Shown here one piece after another: positions 14,898 through 23,364 of a stretch of 64,000 nucleotides of DNA. The position numbers and the translations under genes are program-made. The notes beneath the pieces are model-generated. The model was not told the DNA's origin. It saw only the letters and a list, made by a program, of their open reading frames with translations, and searched no databases. This DNA comes from Massilia antarctica (lineage in GTDB: Bacteria > Pseudomonadota > Gammaproteobacteria > Burkholderiales > Burkholderiaceae_D): NCBI RefSeq assembly GCF_015689335.1, contig NZ_CP065053.1, positions 2,480,001 through 2,544,000 on the forward strand. Reading direction: 5' to 3'. Numbering within the stretch: the first letter of the stretch is position 1; every line of letters starts with the position of its first letter.

Positions 14898-17800
14898 ACT
14901 TTAACCACAGTTCTCTTGCCATTTATGCATTCAGAGGTTAAGGTATAAATATCCAGTCCGGCTGAGAGAACGCTCGCGCCAACGAATCCGCCAAGAACTG
15001 TGCCGGTCCATGTCACCAGCCCTGTTGGATCGATGTAGCTAAGAGGGTTAGCCAAGACATAAGTATAAGTATTAATTCCGCCTTTTAAACCGATCGGATC
15101 GCTCTGTATATAGCGGCCCGTCTGCGGATCATAATCCCTGTAGTAGTTATAATAGAGGTTTGTCTCGCGATCATAATACTGTCCAGGGAAACGAAGGTTG
15201 TAGATGAAATTCCCCAAGCGCATTGGGTTCTCATCCGGCGGATCTTCTCCGAATGGATTTGCGCTATCCCAGCGCCACATTATCTTGTTGTCGCTGGGAC
15301 GGGTCACGACCCGCGGCGCCCCGAGGTGATCGGCGTAGATATAAAACGCAGTTTCTCCGGCACCCGTAGCACGCGGCGTGATGACGGCGACCGGCAAATT
15401 CTCAAAGTAAATTGTTTCCTGTATTGGCGTGCCGGCGCTATCGTACTCGCCGATCATTCGCCCGGACTCATCGTAGACAAAGTACGTGGAAAAACCAGCC
15501 GTATTTGACTTTACCGTACGTTGGCCCAAGCCGTTGTAGAGGTATTGAACGCCCGCGCCACCCACACCCGTGACACTGCTCAGCCGCCCGTTGTTGCCGT
15601 AAGCGTAGCGGATCGTTCCATCACTGATGAGGTTACCCGTTGCGTCGAACACATTGCGTTTCGCCGGCAACGGCCCGGACGTTGCAGCCAGCCGGTTGCT
15701 GCCAGGGTCGATCGTGCTGAGGTAGCTATTGGCTCCAAGAATAACTTTGGTCCGGTTACCGTTGGCATCGTACTCGACGCCTTGAGCGGAGGTGGCGGTG
15801 GTAACGCCGATCAGGCGATCACGTCCATCGTAGCTGTAGCGTTGATCCAGCTTGCCTGAGGCGGCGTTTCCTGTGTGGGTGCTGGCCACGATCCGCCCGG
15901 CGGCGTCATAACCGAGCGTGCGCAGCGCCCCACCAGCCATCAGGTGACCAAGCGGATAGCTCACTAGCCGGTTTTGAAGGTCGAACTGGCGCTCATACTT
16001 GTTGGGACTGCCCGCGCTGTGATTACCCCATAACCATGAGCGCGCGGCGCCGAACGGCTGGTACCTCATCTCGCTGAGAATCGTCACGCGCGCCGCATTC
16101 GGGCGGGTCAGGTCCAGGGAGGACGGTTTTCCATTGCTGTCGTAAGTGATGTCGATACGATTGCCGCTGGGGTAAGTCATCGAGGTGACATGGCCCACCG
16201 CGCCGCCCGTGCTGCCATACGTGTAGGCAGTCGCGAAGCGCCTTGCGGCCGCGCCGCTCGTCTGCTCCTTCTTCAATAGCCTCCCCATGGCGTCGTAGGC
16301 GTATGTGGTGTTTCCCGCCTCGTCCGTCATGGTCGTGACGCGGCCCGCTGCGGGACTGCCGCCTGCGCCATAGTCAAACGTGCTGGTGCCGATGGCGCTC
16401 ACACGGCCCGCCGCGTCATACCGGTAGACAGTTTTGCGGCCTCCGGCATCAAGGCGCGATAGCGCGTTTCCCGCTGCGTCGAACTGCGTGGTCGTTGTGC
16501 CGGTATCAGGACTGATCAGGGCCGTTTGCTGTCCCAGTCCGTTGACCACATAGCGCGTCTGCAAGTGGCGCGGATCGACCACAGACGCAAGCTGATCCTG
16601 CGGCGTGTAAGCGTAATCAATCGTGGCCTGCTTGCCCGTGGCATTTGCCGCGGGCAGCGCCTGTTGTATCAGACGGTTAAACGTGTCGTAAGTTCCCTGG
16701 CTGACGTGCCCCAATGGATCGGTGCTCGATGTCAGGTTGCCGACCGAATCGTACTCGAAGCGCGTACCTGGATCGTTCGCGCTTTTCTGTTCGCGCTGCA
16801 GGCGATTGAGGGCGTCGAAGGCGCGCGCGCTCTGCCCGACGAGTTTGCCGTTCGGGTCTTTTACTTCCTGGCGTAGGGTATTACCCATCGCATCGAGCGT
16901 GACGTCGATCCGGTTGCCGGCACGGTCGCGCAGGCCGGTGAGGCGGTGGGCATCATCGTACGTGTACTCCAGCGCCGAACCGTCGGGCGCCACCATGCGG
17001 ATCAACTGGCCTATGAGGTCATACTCGTAGCGCGTGGTTGCGGCCTCTCCGCTGGCCGCGCGGATGGTGCTGGATATCAAGCGCTGGCGCAGGCCGTATT
17101 CAGATTCCACAATGTGGCCATTCGGAAGCGCAATTTTGGTCGGCAAGCCATCCTCGCTGTATTCGAGGTAACTGGTGACTTCCCCAATGCCGTTGCGCAC
17201 GCTCGCCAGGTCGCCTGGATGGTGGCTTGCGCTGGTGTCGGCGTAATAGATCATGCTGGCCGATTCAGCCTTGCCATTCGCATCGGCCGGTCCGCTACTC
17301 GTCAACAACTGCCCGCTTCGATTGTAGGTGTAGCGCCATTCAAGGACCGGGCCGGTCCCGGTCGCCGCAAAACCGAGCGCGCCATTGCCGTCGGTGCTCG
17401 CCTGCACGGTCGCACGGCAGACGACGGCAATCGGTTTCCCGTTGGGCAGCAGCGCGCCCCCGGCACACTCGACTACCTTGCCGGAGGCCTCCCGCTGGCC
17501 GTTGTACACCTTGGTTTCCAGGCGTGCCGGCCCGGCAAGCCCGACAGCCAAAGGCCAATCCGGATGCCAGCGCGTGCTGTTCTTGCGTGCGCTCGCGGGA
17601 CACGCGGCGCCTGTGGCCAGCCCCGTGATGCGTGCGTTTTCCGTTCCGCGCAGCGGGTCGCTGATAAAGCAGGTCTTGTTCCCGTTGAAGTCGGTTTTGC
17701 TCGTGACATCGCCGTTGACGCTGTAGGCCTTGGCACTGGCGCCGGCGGCGCAGCCGGCACCGGCTGGCTGGCTTTGCGCGGTAATTCTGCCCGTACCGTC

Positions 17801-19099
17801 GGTGCCGTACGCAATGGACACGGTGCGGCTGCTGCCGAGCGGATCGGTCACGATCCGGCTGTTCCGGTTGGGATAGGCAAACGTGTAGCGTTGCGCGCCG
17901 CCGGCGTGCTCCGACAGCACGGCCTTGGCATCGATGTTGTAAGCGTACGTGGCAAAGCGCTTGCCGTGTTCGTCGGTGATGCCCGTCAATAGGAAGCGCT
18001 GGTTGGCATCTTCGTAGTGGTAAGTCCGCGAGGCCATGTCGGCGCCGGCGCGGTCGAGGAAATGCACGCCGACCAGGCGGCCCATGCCTTCAATCGGCCC
18101 ATAGCCGGGCACGGCCGCCTGCTCGTATTCGTAACGCACACTGCCGGTGGAGCCGGAGATCGACGCGATGGTGTCGCCCTCCCACCTGATCGTCACGCCA
18201 CGGCCGCCGGCGTCGGTCATGCTGGCGAGCTGCTTGTTCTCATCGTAAGCGTAATGAGTCACCGTGCCGTTGCGGGTGTATGCGCTGCTGAGCCTGAAAC
18301 CGTCGTCGATCTTGGTGAAACGTTCGACCGTTCCGTCGGGCGTCGTCAGCAGCCAGCCGGCATCGTTCTCTTGCGCTACCAGGGTCATGCTCCTGTCGTA
18401 GTCGGAACGGTAGGTGCCGTCGGCCTGGCGCGAAAACTGGAAATAGCTGCCGTCGCTGAGGGCGCCACTGACTTTCCGCCTGATGGTGGTCCCGAAGTCC
18501 CTGGGGGCATGGAAGGCGCGCTCGAAGGAAAACGACCAGCCCATGCCGGCTGATTGTCCGAGGCCGTTTTCGCGCACGCTGCGGTAGGTGCGCCCGATAC
18601 GCAAGGCGTCACCGGGTCCTGCAACGAGGTCGGTTTCATGCTGGACTTTGGCGCCGCTGACAAATTGAACCGGATTCCCCGCCGAGCCTTCGCATGACAA
18701 GGGAACGGGGATTTCCGGCTTTTCCTTGAGGCAGACGCCTTGAGGATAAGGCTTGTACCCCTGCGTGCACATCAGGAGGGTGCCCCCATACACTTCCACA
18801 CCACCGGCCCTCAAAAAATGCGGGTAGATGCAGGCATACCAGTCTCGGTGACCGTCATGCGGCCGCATCGCCTTCAGCGGCCGTCCCATGTGTTTCATCG
18901 CGGTCTTCTGACAAGCGGTCAGCGGGTCGGGTGCATATGCTTCTGGTCCCACCACCCCTGTGTAGTACGTCCAGCCTAAGGTTCCTTCGGGCAGGCCGTT
19001 TTCCGCGTGCGCGTTGCCATGTATCAGCGCGACGAACAGGAATATGACACGCAGGAGATGAGTGAGCGACGGCAAAATGCGGAGGACGCGAAAATTCAT
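14834..19099 (-). CDS. Secreted Rhs/YD-repeat protein, 3' end cut by MITE
   Basis: About 1421 residues. I start at 19099 (MNFRVLRILPS), where a signal peptide ending AHA precedes ENGLPEG; the open frame upstream is not signal-like. An N-terminal cysteine-containing region of about 120 residues is followed by a DUF6531-type start (GNPVQFVSGAKVQHETDLVAG), then many YD repeats (for example YDAAGRVSAIGTSTFDYG). The Rhs core is RYIQSDPIGLKGGINTYTY followed by NPLSYIDPTGL. After this comes a variable tail which now reads off into the inserted element (SLYTSFSAQRHFSPGRRFP) instead of the native VRGMYLS. Unlike T6SS Rhs proteins it has a Sec signal and no PAAR domain. The original product was about 1500 residues. 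Confidence 0.85.
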   Translation of the reverse strand: MNFRVLRILPSLTHLLRVIFLFVALIHGNAHAENGLPEGTLGWTYYTGVVGPEAYAPDPLTACQKTAMKHMGRPLKAMRPHDGHRDWYACIYPHFLRAGGVEVYGGTLLMCTQGYKPYPQGVCLKEKPEIPVPLSCEGSAGNPVQFVSGAKVQHETDLVAGPGDALRIGRTYRSVRENGLGQSAGMGWSFSFERAFHAPRDFGTTIRRKVSGALSDGSYFQFSRQADGTYRSDYDRSMTLVAQENDAGWLLTTPDGTVERFTKIDDGFRLSSAYTRNGTVTHYAYDENKQLASMTDAGGRGVTIRWEGDTIASISGSTGSVRYEYEQAAVPGYGPIEGMGRLVGVHFLDRAGADMASRTYHYEDANQRFLLTGITDEHGKRFATYAYNIDAKAVLSEHAGGAQRYTFAYPNRNSRIVTDPLGSSRTVSIAYGTDGTGRITAQSQPAGAGCAAGASAKAYSVNGDVTSKTDFNGNKTCFISDPLRGTENARITGLATGAACPASARKNSTRWHPDWPLAVGLAGPARLETKVYNGQREASGKVVECAGGALLPNGKPIAVVCRATVQASTDGNGALGFAATGTGPVLEWRYTYNRSGQLLTSSGPADANGKAESASMIYYADTSASHHPGDLASVRNGIGEVTSYLEYSEDGLPTKIALPNGHIVESEYGLRQRLISSTIRAASGEAATTRYEYDLIGQLIRMVAPDGSALEYTYDDAHRLTGLRDRAGNRIDVTLDAMGNTLRQEVKDPNGKLVGQSARAFDALNRLQREQKSANDPGTRFEYDSVGNLTSSTDPLGHVSQGTYDTFNRLIQQALPAANATGKQATIDYAYTPQDQLASVVDPRHLQTRYVVNGLGQQTALISPDTGTTTTQFDAAGNALSRLDAGGRKTVYRYDAAGRVSAIGTSTFDYGAGGSPAAGRVTTMTDEAGNTTYAYDAMGRLLKKEQTSGAAARRFATAYTYGSTGGAVGHVTSMTYPSGNRIDITYDSNGKPSSLDLTRPNAARVTILSEMRYQPFGAARSWLWGNHSAGSPNKYERQFDLQNRLVSYPLGHLMAGGALRTLGYDAAGRIVASTHTGNAASGKLDQRYSYDGRDRLIGVTTATSAQGVEYDANGNRTKVILGANSYLSTIDPGSNRLAATSGPLPAKRNVFDATGNLISDGTIRYAYGNNGRLSSVTGVGGAGVQYLYNGLGQRTVKSNTAGFSTYFVYDESGRMIGEYDSAGTPIQETIYFENLPVAVITPRATGAGETAFYIYADHLGAPRVVTRPSDNKIMWRWDSANPFGEDPPDENPMRLGNFIYNLRFPGQYYDRETNLYYNYYRDYDPQTGRYIQSDPIGLKGGINTYTYVLANPLSYIDPTGLVTWTGTVLGGFVGASVLSAGLDIYTLTSECINGKRTVVKVISLYTSFSAQRHFSPGRRFP

Positions 19100-19296
19100 G
19101 GTTTTCCAGTCTTTGGCAAGAGATGCGGGCAAAAATTGCCGCACAGAAAACCAGCTTATCGAATTTCGGATTGGAGATATTGCCGTGTCGCCATTCTGCC
19201 GTTGCGGCTGAAGCATGCCGGCGGGGTGGCAGGCCACAGCGGGGCGCCGGCAGCGGACCGGACGTGCGCAGGTCCGGCCGGACGCCAGGGGGGCCT

Positions 19297-19674
19297 TTAC
19301 TCCGGCCAGGCAATCGTGGGACCGTTCTGGATCGAGCGGATCAGGATCGGCGCCACGTGCTGGATCTTGTTCCAGTCAAAATAATAGCGGTCCATCGTTG
19401 CCGGCGACGCAATGTGGCGCTTGACGCCATTGTCGATCAGGTACACCGCCGCATCGCCGAACGCCTGCGCCAGCACGGCGCCGTGGCTGAGCGGTGTTCC
19501 CGTATCGATATTGTTCAGATGCGGGTCTTGCACGACGCCATTCCAATCGCGGAACAGCTTGTTGTACGTGTCCGGGTCGGGGATGTGCCGTTTCACGCCC
19601 TGATCGATGAGGTAGATTGCCGGTGTGCCGGGTAGCTGCATCCGCAGACCGTCGAGATCTTTTCTGATAGCCAT
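19297..19674 (-). CDS. Small protein with two YLID-GVKRHI repeats
   Basis: A 125-residue protein with AAGGTGAACATC before its ATG. It consists of two similar repeats: AIYLIDQGVKRHIPDPDTY followed by LFRDWN, and AVYLIDNGVKRHIASPATM followed by YYFDWN. The repeats are about 50 residues apart, with no signal peptide or membrane segment. Repeats of this kind occur in bacterial surface or adhesion-linked proteins, but no function is known to me. It lies 197 bp upstream of the Rhs gene on the same strand; a functional link is only a guess. Confidence 0.75.
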   Translation of the reverse strand: MAIRKDLDGLRMQLPGTPAIYLIDQGVKRHIPDPDTYNKLFRDWNGVVQDPHLNNIDTGTPLSHGAVLAQAFGDAAVYLIDNGVKRHIASPATMDRYYFDWNKIQHVAPILIRSIQNGPTIAWPE

Positions 19675-20105
19675 GATGTTCACCTTGATGGGTTGCGCCG
19701 CAAGCGATACGCGAACTCCTCGCCACCGGCCGCGCCGTTGCGGCAAGACGGACTGGCCAGCCGGGCAAGGAATAGTCAGGCGCGACGCGCGCACGGGCAG
19801 CCTTGTGGGCGCTCCGTGGATGTCGGCGCAGCCGCGCCTGTCCAGCCAGATTACGGGCGGTCCGCTTTCCATCAGTTGTGGCCGCTCAAGCGCCGGCCTG
19901 ACGCGGCACGCCGGCGCAGCGACGCGCCATCCGCGCCTCGTCTGTACACCTCACGCAACAGTCGATCTTGTTTTTTGAATAAGCAGAAGAAAATGGCGCC
20001 ATTGCCATTTTATAAATCCTCATGGCAGCGTAATGTTGACAGTCCACAATTTAAAAGTTTGTGTCGAAGTCCATCGATTAGTCCCATCATCCATAGGAGA
20101 CGTTC
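19675..20105. other. Intergenic, AT-rich near the lipin-like gene
   Basis: A 431-bp divergent gap. Bases 19970-20060 are noticeably AT-rich and probably hold the promoter of the plus-strand gene at 20106. The ribosome site ATAGGAGACGTTC precedes its ATG. I see no other gene. Confidence 0.4.
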
Positions 20106-21086
20106 ATGTTGAAACCCGTTGCGCGCTGTGTTGCGATTGCCTGTGCCTTGTCCGCCTTGCCTGCCGTTGCCGCCTGTCCCGATTACACGACCGCGGCCAA
20201 TCCGCCGGCCTTCTCCGGCCCCGCGAAAAAGACGTTTTCAAAGTTCGGCAATACCATCCTGGCGGGCTTGTACAAGCCCTGGCACATGGCGCACGACACC
20301 ATCGTCAAGGCAGGTTCGCAAGCGACTATCACGGGCAAGTTCGACTATGACGCGCTGCTGCACAAGGATCTGGAAGGCGAGCGCGTTCATGCGTATCTGT
20401 ACGGCACCGGCATGTCCCAATGGCAGTACGTCGGCAGTTACGTGACCGACAGCGACGGCAAGATCAACGTGCCGCTGGGCGTGCGCGCGGTCGGCGACTA
20501 TGTCGTGCGCTTCGTCGTGGAGGGGGATCTGAGCAGCACCACCGGCTATCTGAGCGTGGTCGATCCGGGGCGCGAGGCGGTGGTGTTCGATATCGACGGC
20601 ACCCTGACCATCAATGACTTCGAAGCCTATGCCGATTATGTCGGCGTCAAGACCGCCACGCCGTATTACTACGCGCCGCAAGTGGTCAACGCCTACCGCG
20701 AAAAGGGGTACCAGGTGATTTTCCTGACCGGGCGCCCGTACTGGGTCACCAGGGATGGACTGGAGTGGCTCGATATCCAGAAGGTCGGGCGCTGGCATTA
20801 TCACTCCAATCCCTACGGCGGCGGTCCGATTCCGCCCGATACCCAGAAATTCAAGACCGACTACCTGCGCCACTTGCGCGACGTGGTCGGCCTGAACATC
20901 GTGCGCGCCTACGGCAACGCCAGCACCGATATCGCCGCCTACGCCGACGGCGGAATACCCAAGGCGAATACCTATATCATCGGACCGAATGCCGGCAAGT
21001 CGGGCACCCAGCCGATCCACGGCGAGTATGGTTCGCACTACGCGTTTGTGGTCACGCCCACGCCGGTGGCGAGCTGCCGCCGCTGA
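20106..21086 (+). CDS. Secreted lipin/LNS2-like HAD phosphatase
   Basis: A 326-residue exported protein with signal peptide residues 1-23 (AVAA). Residues 30-150 form a beta-sandwich (DYDALLHKDLEGERVHAYLYG, then GSYVTDSDGKINVPL). A HAD domain follows: VFDIDGTLTINDF (nucleophile Asp, DxDGT), FLTGRPYWVT, and KFKTDYLRHL (lysine), ending with AYGNASTDIAAYADGG (acid motif). This order is that of the LNS2 domain of lipin and PITP-type proteins, which dephosphorylate or bind phosphatidic acid. A lipid-phosphate substrate is inferred. Ribosome site GGAG is 7 bp before the ATG. Confidence 0.85.
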   Translation: MLKPVARCVAIACALSALPAVAACPDYTTAANPPAFSGPAKKTFSKFGNTILAGLYKPWHMAHDTIVKAGSQATITGKFDYDALLHKDLEGERVHAYLYGTGMSQWQYVGSYVTDSDGKINVPLGVRAVGDYVVRFVVEGDLSSTTGYLSVVDPGREAVVFDIDGTLTINDFEAYADYVGVKTATPYYYAPQVVNAYREKGYQVIFLTGRPYWVTRDGLEWLDIQKVGRWHYHSNPYGGGPIPPDTQKFKTDYLRHLRDVVGLNIVRAYGNASTDIAAYADGGIPKANTYIIGPNAGKSGTQPIHGEYGSHYAFVVTPTPVASCRR

Positions 21087-21170
21087 GGCGGCGCGCCTGA
21101 ACGTCCCGACGCCCGCGCGTGTTCCCCGCTACCTTCCCCCGAATGGCAGCGGGAACCCGGCCCTCGCCGC

Positions 21171-21544
21171 TTACTGCTTGAGCCACGCGCGGCAGGCGGC
21201 GGGAATATCTTCGGTGCGCTTCAATTCCATGCACACGCCCCATGAACACTGGGCAAAGCTGCCGTCGGCGTTGCGCTTGAGGGTGGCGTCGGTCAGACCG
21301 ATCATCTTGTCGCCGCTGATCGTCAATGGCATGGCGCTGTACTTGCCCATCGATTCCCAGCATAACGTGCCGGTACCGTCGGCGCGCAGCAGCAAGGTGT
21401 GCGTCTGTCCGCTTTCCTTGCCCACCCACAAACCGGCCAGGTCCGGCGTTGGCGTGGGCGCGTAGCGGGGCGCGGCGCGGTCGGGCTGGTGGCGCAACCG
21501 CCGAGGATCAGGTACAGCAAGGCAAGAGCAGGGATTTTTTTCAT
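21171..21544 (-). pseudogene. Small lipoprotein, frameshifted
   Basis: The 5' part encodes MKKIPALALLYLILGGCATS, a lipoprotein signal with lipobox LGGC. The coding character then moves to another frame, which reads YAPTPTPDLAGLWVGKESG and continues through LLLRADGTGTLCWESMGKY to the end (AACRAWLKQ). The shift lies around 21455-21490 in a GC-rich run, so it is either a real one-base indel or a sequencing error. The second half resembles small beta-rich secreted proteins of unknown function. Without the shift it would be about 120 residues. Confidence 0.7.
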
Positions 21545-21553
21545 GGCAGTATG

Positions 21554-21685
21554 CTACTGGACGGCGGCTGCGCCCGCCAGCAAGTAATCGAACAGCACGT
21601 CGTTGAGCCGCGCCACTTCTTTCGTGACCGCGGCCAGCTCGGCGCTCACCTGGCATGCCTCGATGTGCTTTAGCGTACCTTCCAA
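21554..21685 (-). CDS. Possible short CDS or gene remnant, 43 residues
   Basis: Codons from a TTG at 21685 to TAG at 21554 read LEGTLKHIEACQ and VSAELAAVTKEVARLNDVLF, ending LLAGAAAVQ. The amphipathic helical character looks coding, but the start is uncertain and there is no clear ribosome site. It ends 9 bp before the lipoprotein start and could be the end of a decayed gene. I do not recognise a family. Confidence 0.25.
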   Translation of the reverse strand: MEGTLKHIEACQVSAELAAVTKEVARLNDVLFDYLLAGAAAVQ

Positions 21686-21824
21686 GCCATGCAGCCTGAC
21701 GCCAATCGCCTGCGTTGCAGCTCGACCGCCCTATAATCATCGTTTTGTGCGAGGCCGCGCGCGTAGTGTTGGTGATGGCTTGGGATTGATATGCGCATTG
21801 CGCGCTGGCCAAGCGCCCGCCACA

Positions 21825-22406
21825 TCAATCCTGGTCGCCTGGCGCGGGCGGCTTCTTCCTGCCTGTGATCATGGCAATGATCAGGTTTTCACGATGCTGC
21901 CAGCCCGTAAACACCACCCCGGACACATGCAGCGCAACCAGTCCCACCAGGGTCCAGGCAATACCCACGTGCAGCCGCACCGGCCAGGCATAGCCCCACA
22001 GCAGGTCGGTGGTGGCGGCCCAGCCGCTCAGGGCCAGCAGGCTCACGCAGGTCAGCAGGGCCAGCACCATCGCCCCGCCCAGCGGATTGTGGCCCAGGTG
22101 GCGCGCGGCGCGGCCCTTGGCCACGGCACGCAGGTAAGCGACGGTGGGCGCGGGAGCGCGCACGAACTGCCCGAAACGCGCATAGCGGTTGCCAGTAAAG
22201 CCCCACAGCAGGCGCGCGGCCACGATCGCCGCCGCCGCGTAGCCGATGTATTCGTGCGCCATGCCGGTCTGGCCGCTGGTGATCCAGGCCGCAAGGATGC
22301 TCGCCACCAGCGACCAGTGCAGCAGGCGCACCGGCGCATCCCAGATTTTTTGCCAATCCTGCTTCAGGGTGCGCTCGCCGGGCTTACTTCTCTTCGACGC
22401 GGGCAA
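21825..22406 (-). CDS. Cytochrome b561-type membrane protein
   Basis: A 193-residue protein with four predicted membrane helices. Conserved features are VWDAPVRLLHWSLV (first heme histidine), GMAHEYIGYAAAAIV, NPLGGAMVLALL and RLHVGIAWTLVGLVALHVSGV near residues 145-165. Such proteins carry electrons across the inner membrane, here perhaps to or from the flavin oxidase in the same cluster. The start overlaps the PepSY-domain gene by 23 bp, so the two are probably co-translated. Confidence 0.85.
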   Translation of the reverse strand: MPASKRSKPGERTLKQDWQKIWDAPVRLLHWSLVASILAAWITSGQTGMAHEYIGYAAAAIVAARLLWGFTGNRYARFGQFVRAPAPTVAYLRAVAKGRAARHLGHNPLGGAMVLALLTCVSLLALSGWAATTDLLWGYAWPVRLHVGIAWTLVGLVALHVSGVVFTGWQHRENLIIAMITGRKKPPAPGDQD

Positions 22407-22656
22407 AGGTCACCGGGTCGAAAAACGCTTCGATGCGCTTGCCGTCCGGGTCCTTGGCATAGACTTCGTAGCAGCTCGCGGTCGCTTCCATGCGGCGCAC
22501 CACCCAGCCTTCCTTGGTCAATTTTTCGTGCAGTTCGGTGTGCGGCTTCCATTCCGATTTCGGGCGCGTGGTGCATTTCACGTCGCCGTGGGCCCACACG
22601 CCGTTGACGGCGAAGGCGAGGACGAGCGGTGCCAGTTTGGCGATGGTTGAAGTCAT
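22384..22656 (-). CDS. PepSY-domain small exported protein
   Basis: A 90-residue protein with a signal peptide (residues 1-22, AHG) and one PepSY-type unit: KLTKEGWVVRRMEATASCYEVYAKDPDGKR is spread over residues 45-75, with a terminal FDPVTFARVEEK. AAGGAAATGCC precedes the ATG. Small PepSY proteins of this shape often sit beside cytochrome b561 and TonB-receptor genes. The role is unknown, perhaps a periplasmic partner of the cytochrome. Confidence 0.75.
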   Translation of the reverse strand: MTSTIAKLAPLVLAFAVNGVWAHGDVKCTTRPKSEWKPHTELHEKLTKEGWVVRRMEATASCYEVYAKDPDGKRIEAFFDPVTFARVEEK

Positions 22657-22680
22657 GGCATTTCCTTATCTATTTGAAAA

Positions 22681-23364
22681 TCAGGTCGCTGCCCAGCGGC
22701 GCAGCAGGTTATGGTAAATCCCGGTCAGCTTGAGCAGGTTGCGGTCGTCCGCCGCCAAGCCTGGTGTCAGGTTCTGGATGGTCTGGTCCAGGTCGAACAG
22801 CAAGGTGCGCTCGGCGTCGTCGCCCACCAGGCTTTCTATCCAAAAAAACGAGGCTAACCGCGCGCCGCGCGTGACCGGCGTGACCCGGTGCAGGCTCGAC
22901 GCCGGATACAGCACCATGTCGCCCGCATCGAGCTTGACGGTCTGCACGCCGAATTCGGTCTCGATTTCCAGCTCGCCGCCGTCGTACTCGCCTGGCTCCG
23001 AGAGGAACAGGGTGGCGGCCAGGTCGCTGCGCAGGCTCAGGTGCGTGTTTGGAATCTGCATCACTGCGCTATCAACGTGCGTGCCGTAGGTTTCGCCGAC
23101 ACTGTAGCGATTAAATTTTGGCGGATAAATCTTGCGCGGCAGGGCGGCGCCGATGAACAGCGGCGTGTTGCCGAGCGTGCGCAAAATATGATTGCCCAGG
23201 CTGACGGCCACCTCGGCACCATCGTCGATCTGGGCATTGTTCTTGGCCGAGCGTGCCAGGGTGCCGGCCGTGGCCGCGCCATCGCGCCACTCGGCCTGGT
23301 CGAGCCAGGCGCGAAACTGGCGCACCTCGTCCTTGCTCAACACCGATTCGAGGGTGGTCAGCAT
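22681..23364 (-). CDS. piuC: Fe(II)/2-oxoglutarate dioxygenase, PiuC/PKHD type
   Basis: A 227-residue protein of normal PKHD-hydroxylase length. The double-stranded beta-helix iron site is seen in [10 protein letters not shown] (His and Asp) and in [18 protein letters not shown] (distal His and the 2-oxoglutarate arginine). [16 protein letters not shown] and [11 protein letters not shown] fit the family. PiuC proteins are usually encoded beside siderophore receptors and are iron-regulated. Here it overlaps the FMN-oxidase gene by 7 bp and lies downstream of a TonB receptor, the same context. Confidence 0.9.
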   Translation of the reverse strand: MLTTLESVLSKDEVRQFRAWLDQAEWRDGAATAGTLARSAKNNAQIDDGAEVAVSLGNHILRTLGNTPLFIGAALPRKIYPPKFNRYSVGETYGTHVDSAVMQIPNTHLSLRSDLAATLFLSEPGEYDGGELEIETEFGVQTVKLDAGDMVLYPASSLHRVTPVTRGARLASFFWIESLVGDDAERTLLFDLDQTIQNLTPGLAADDRNLLKLTGIYHNLLRRWAAT

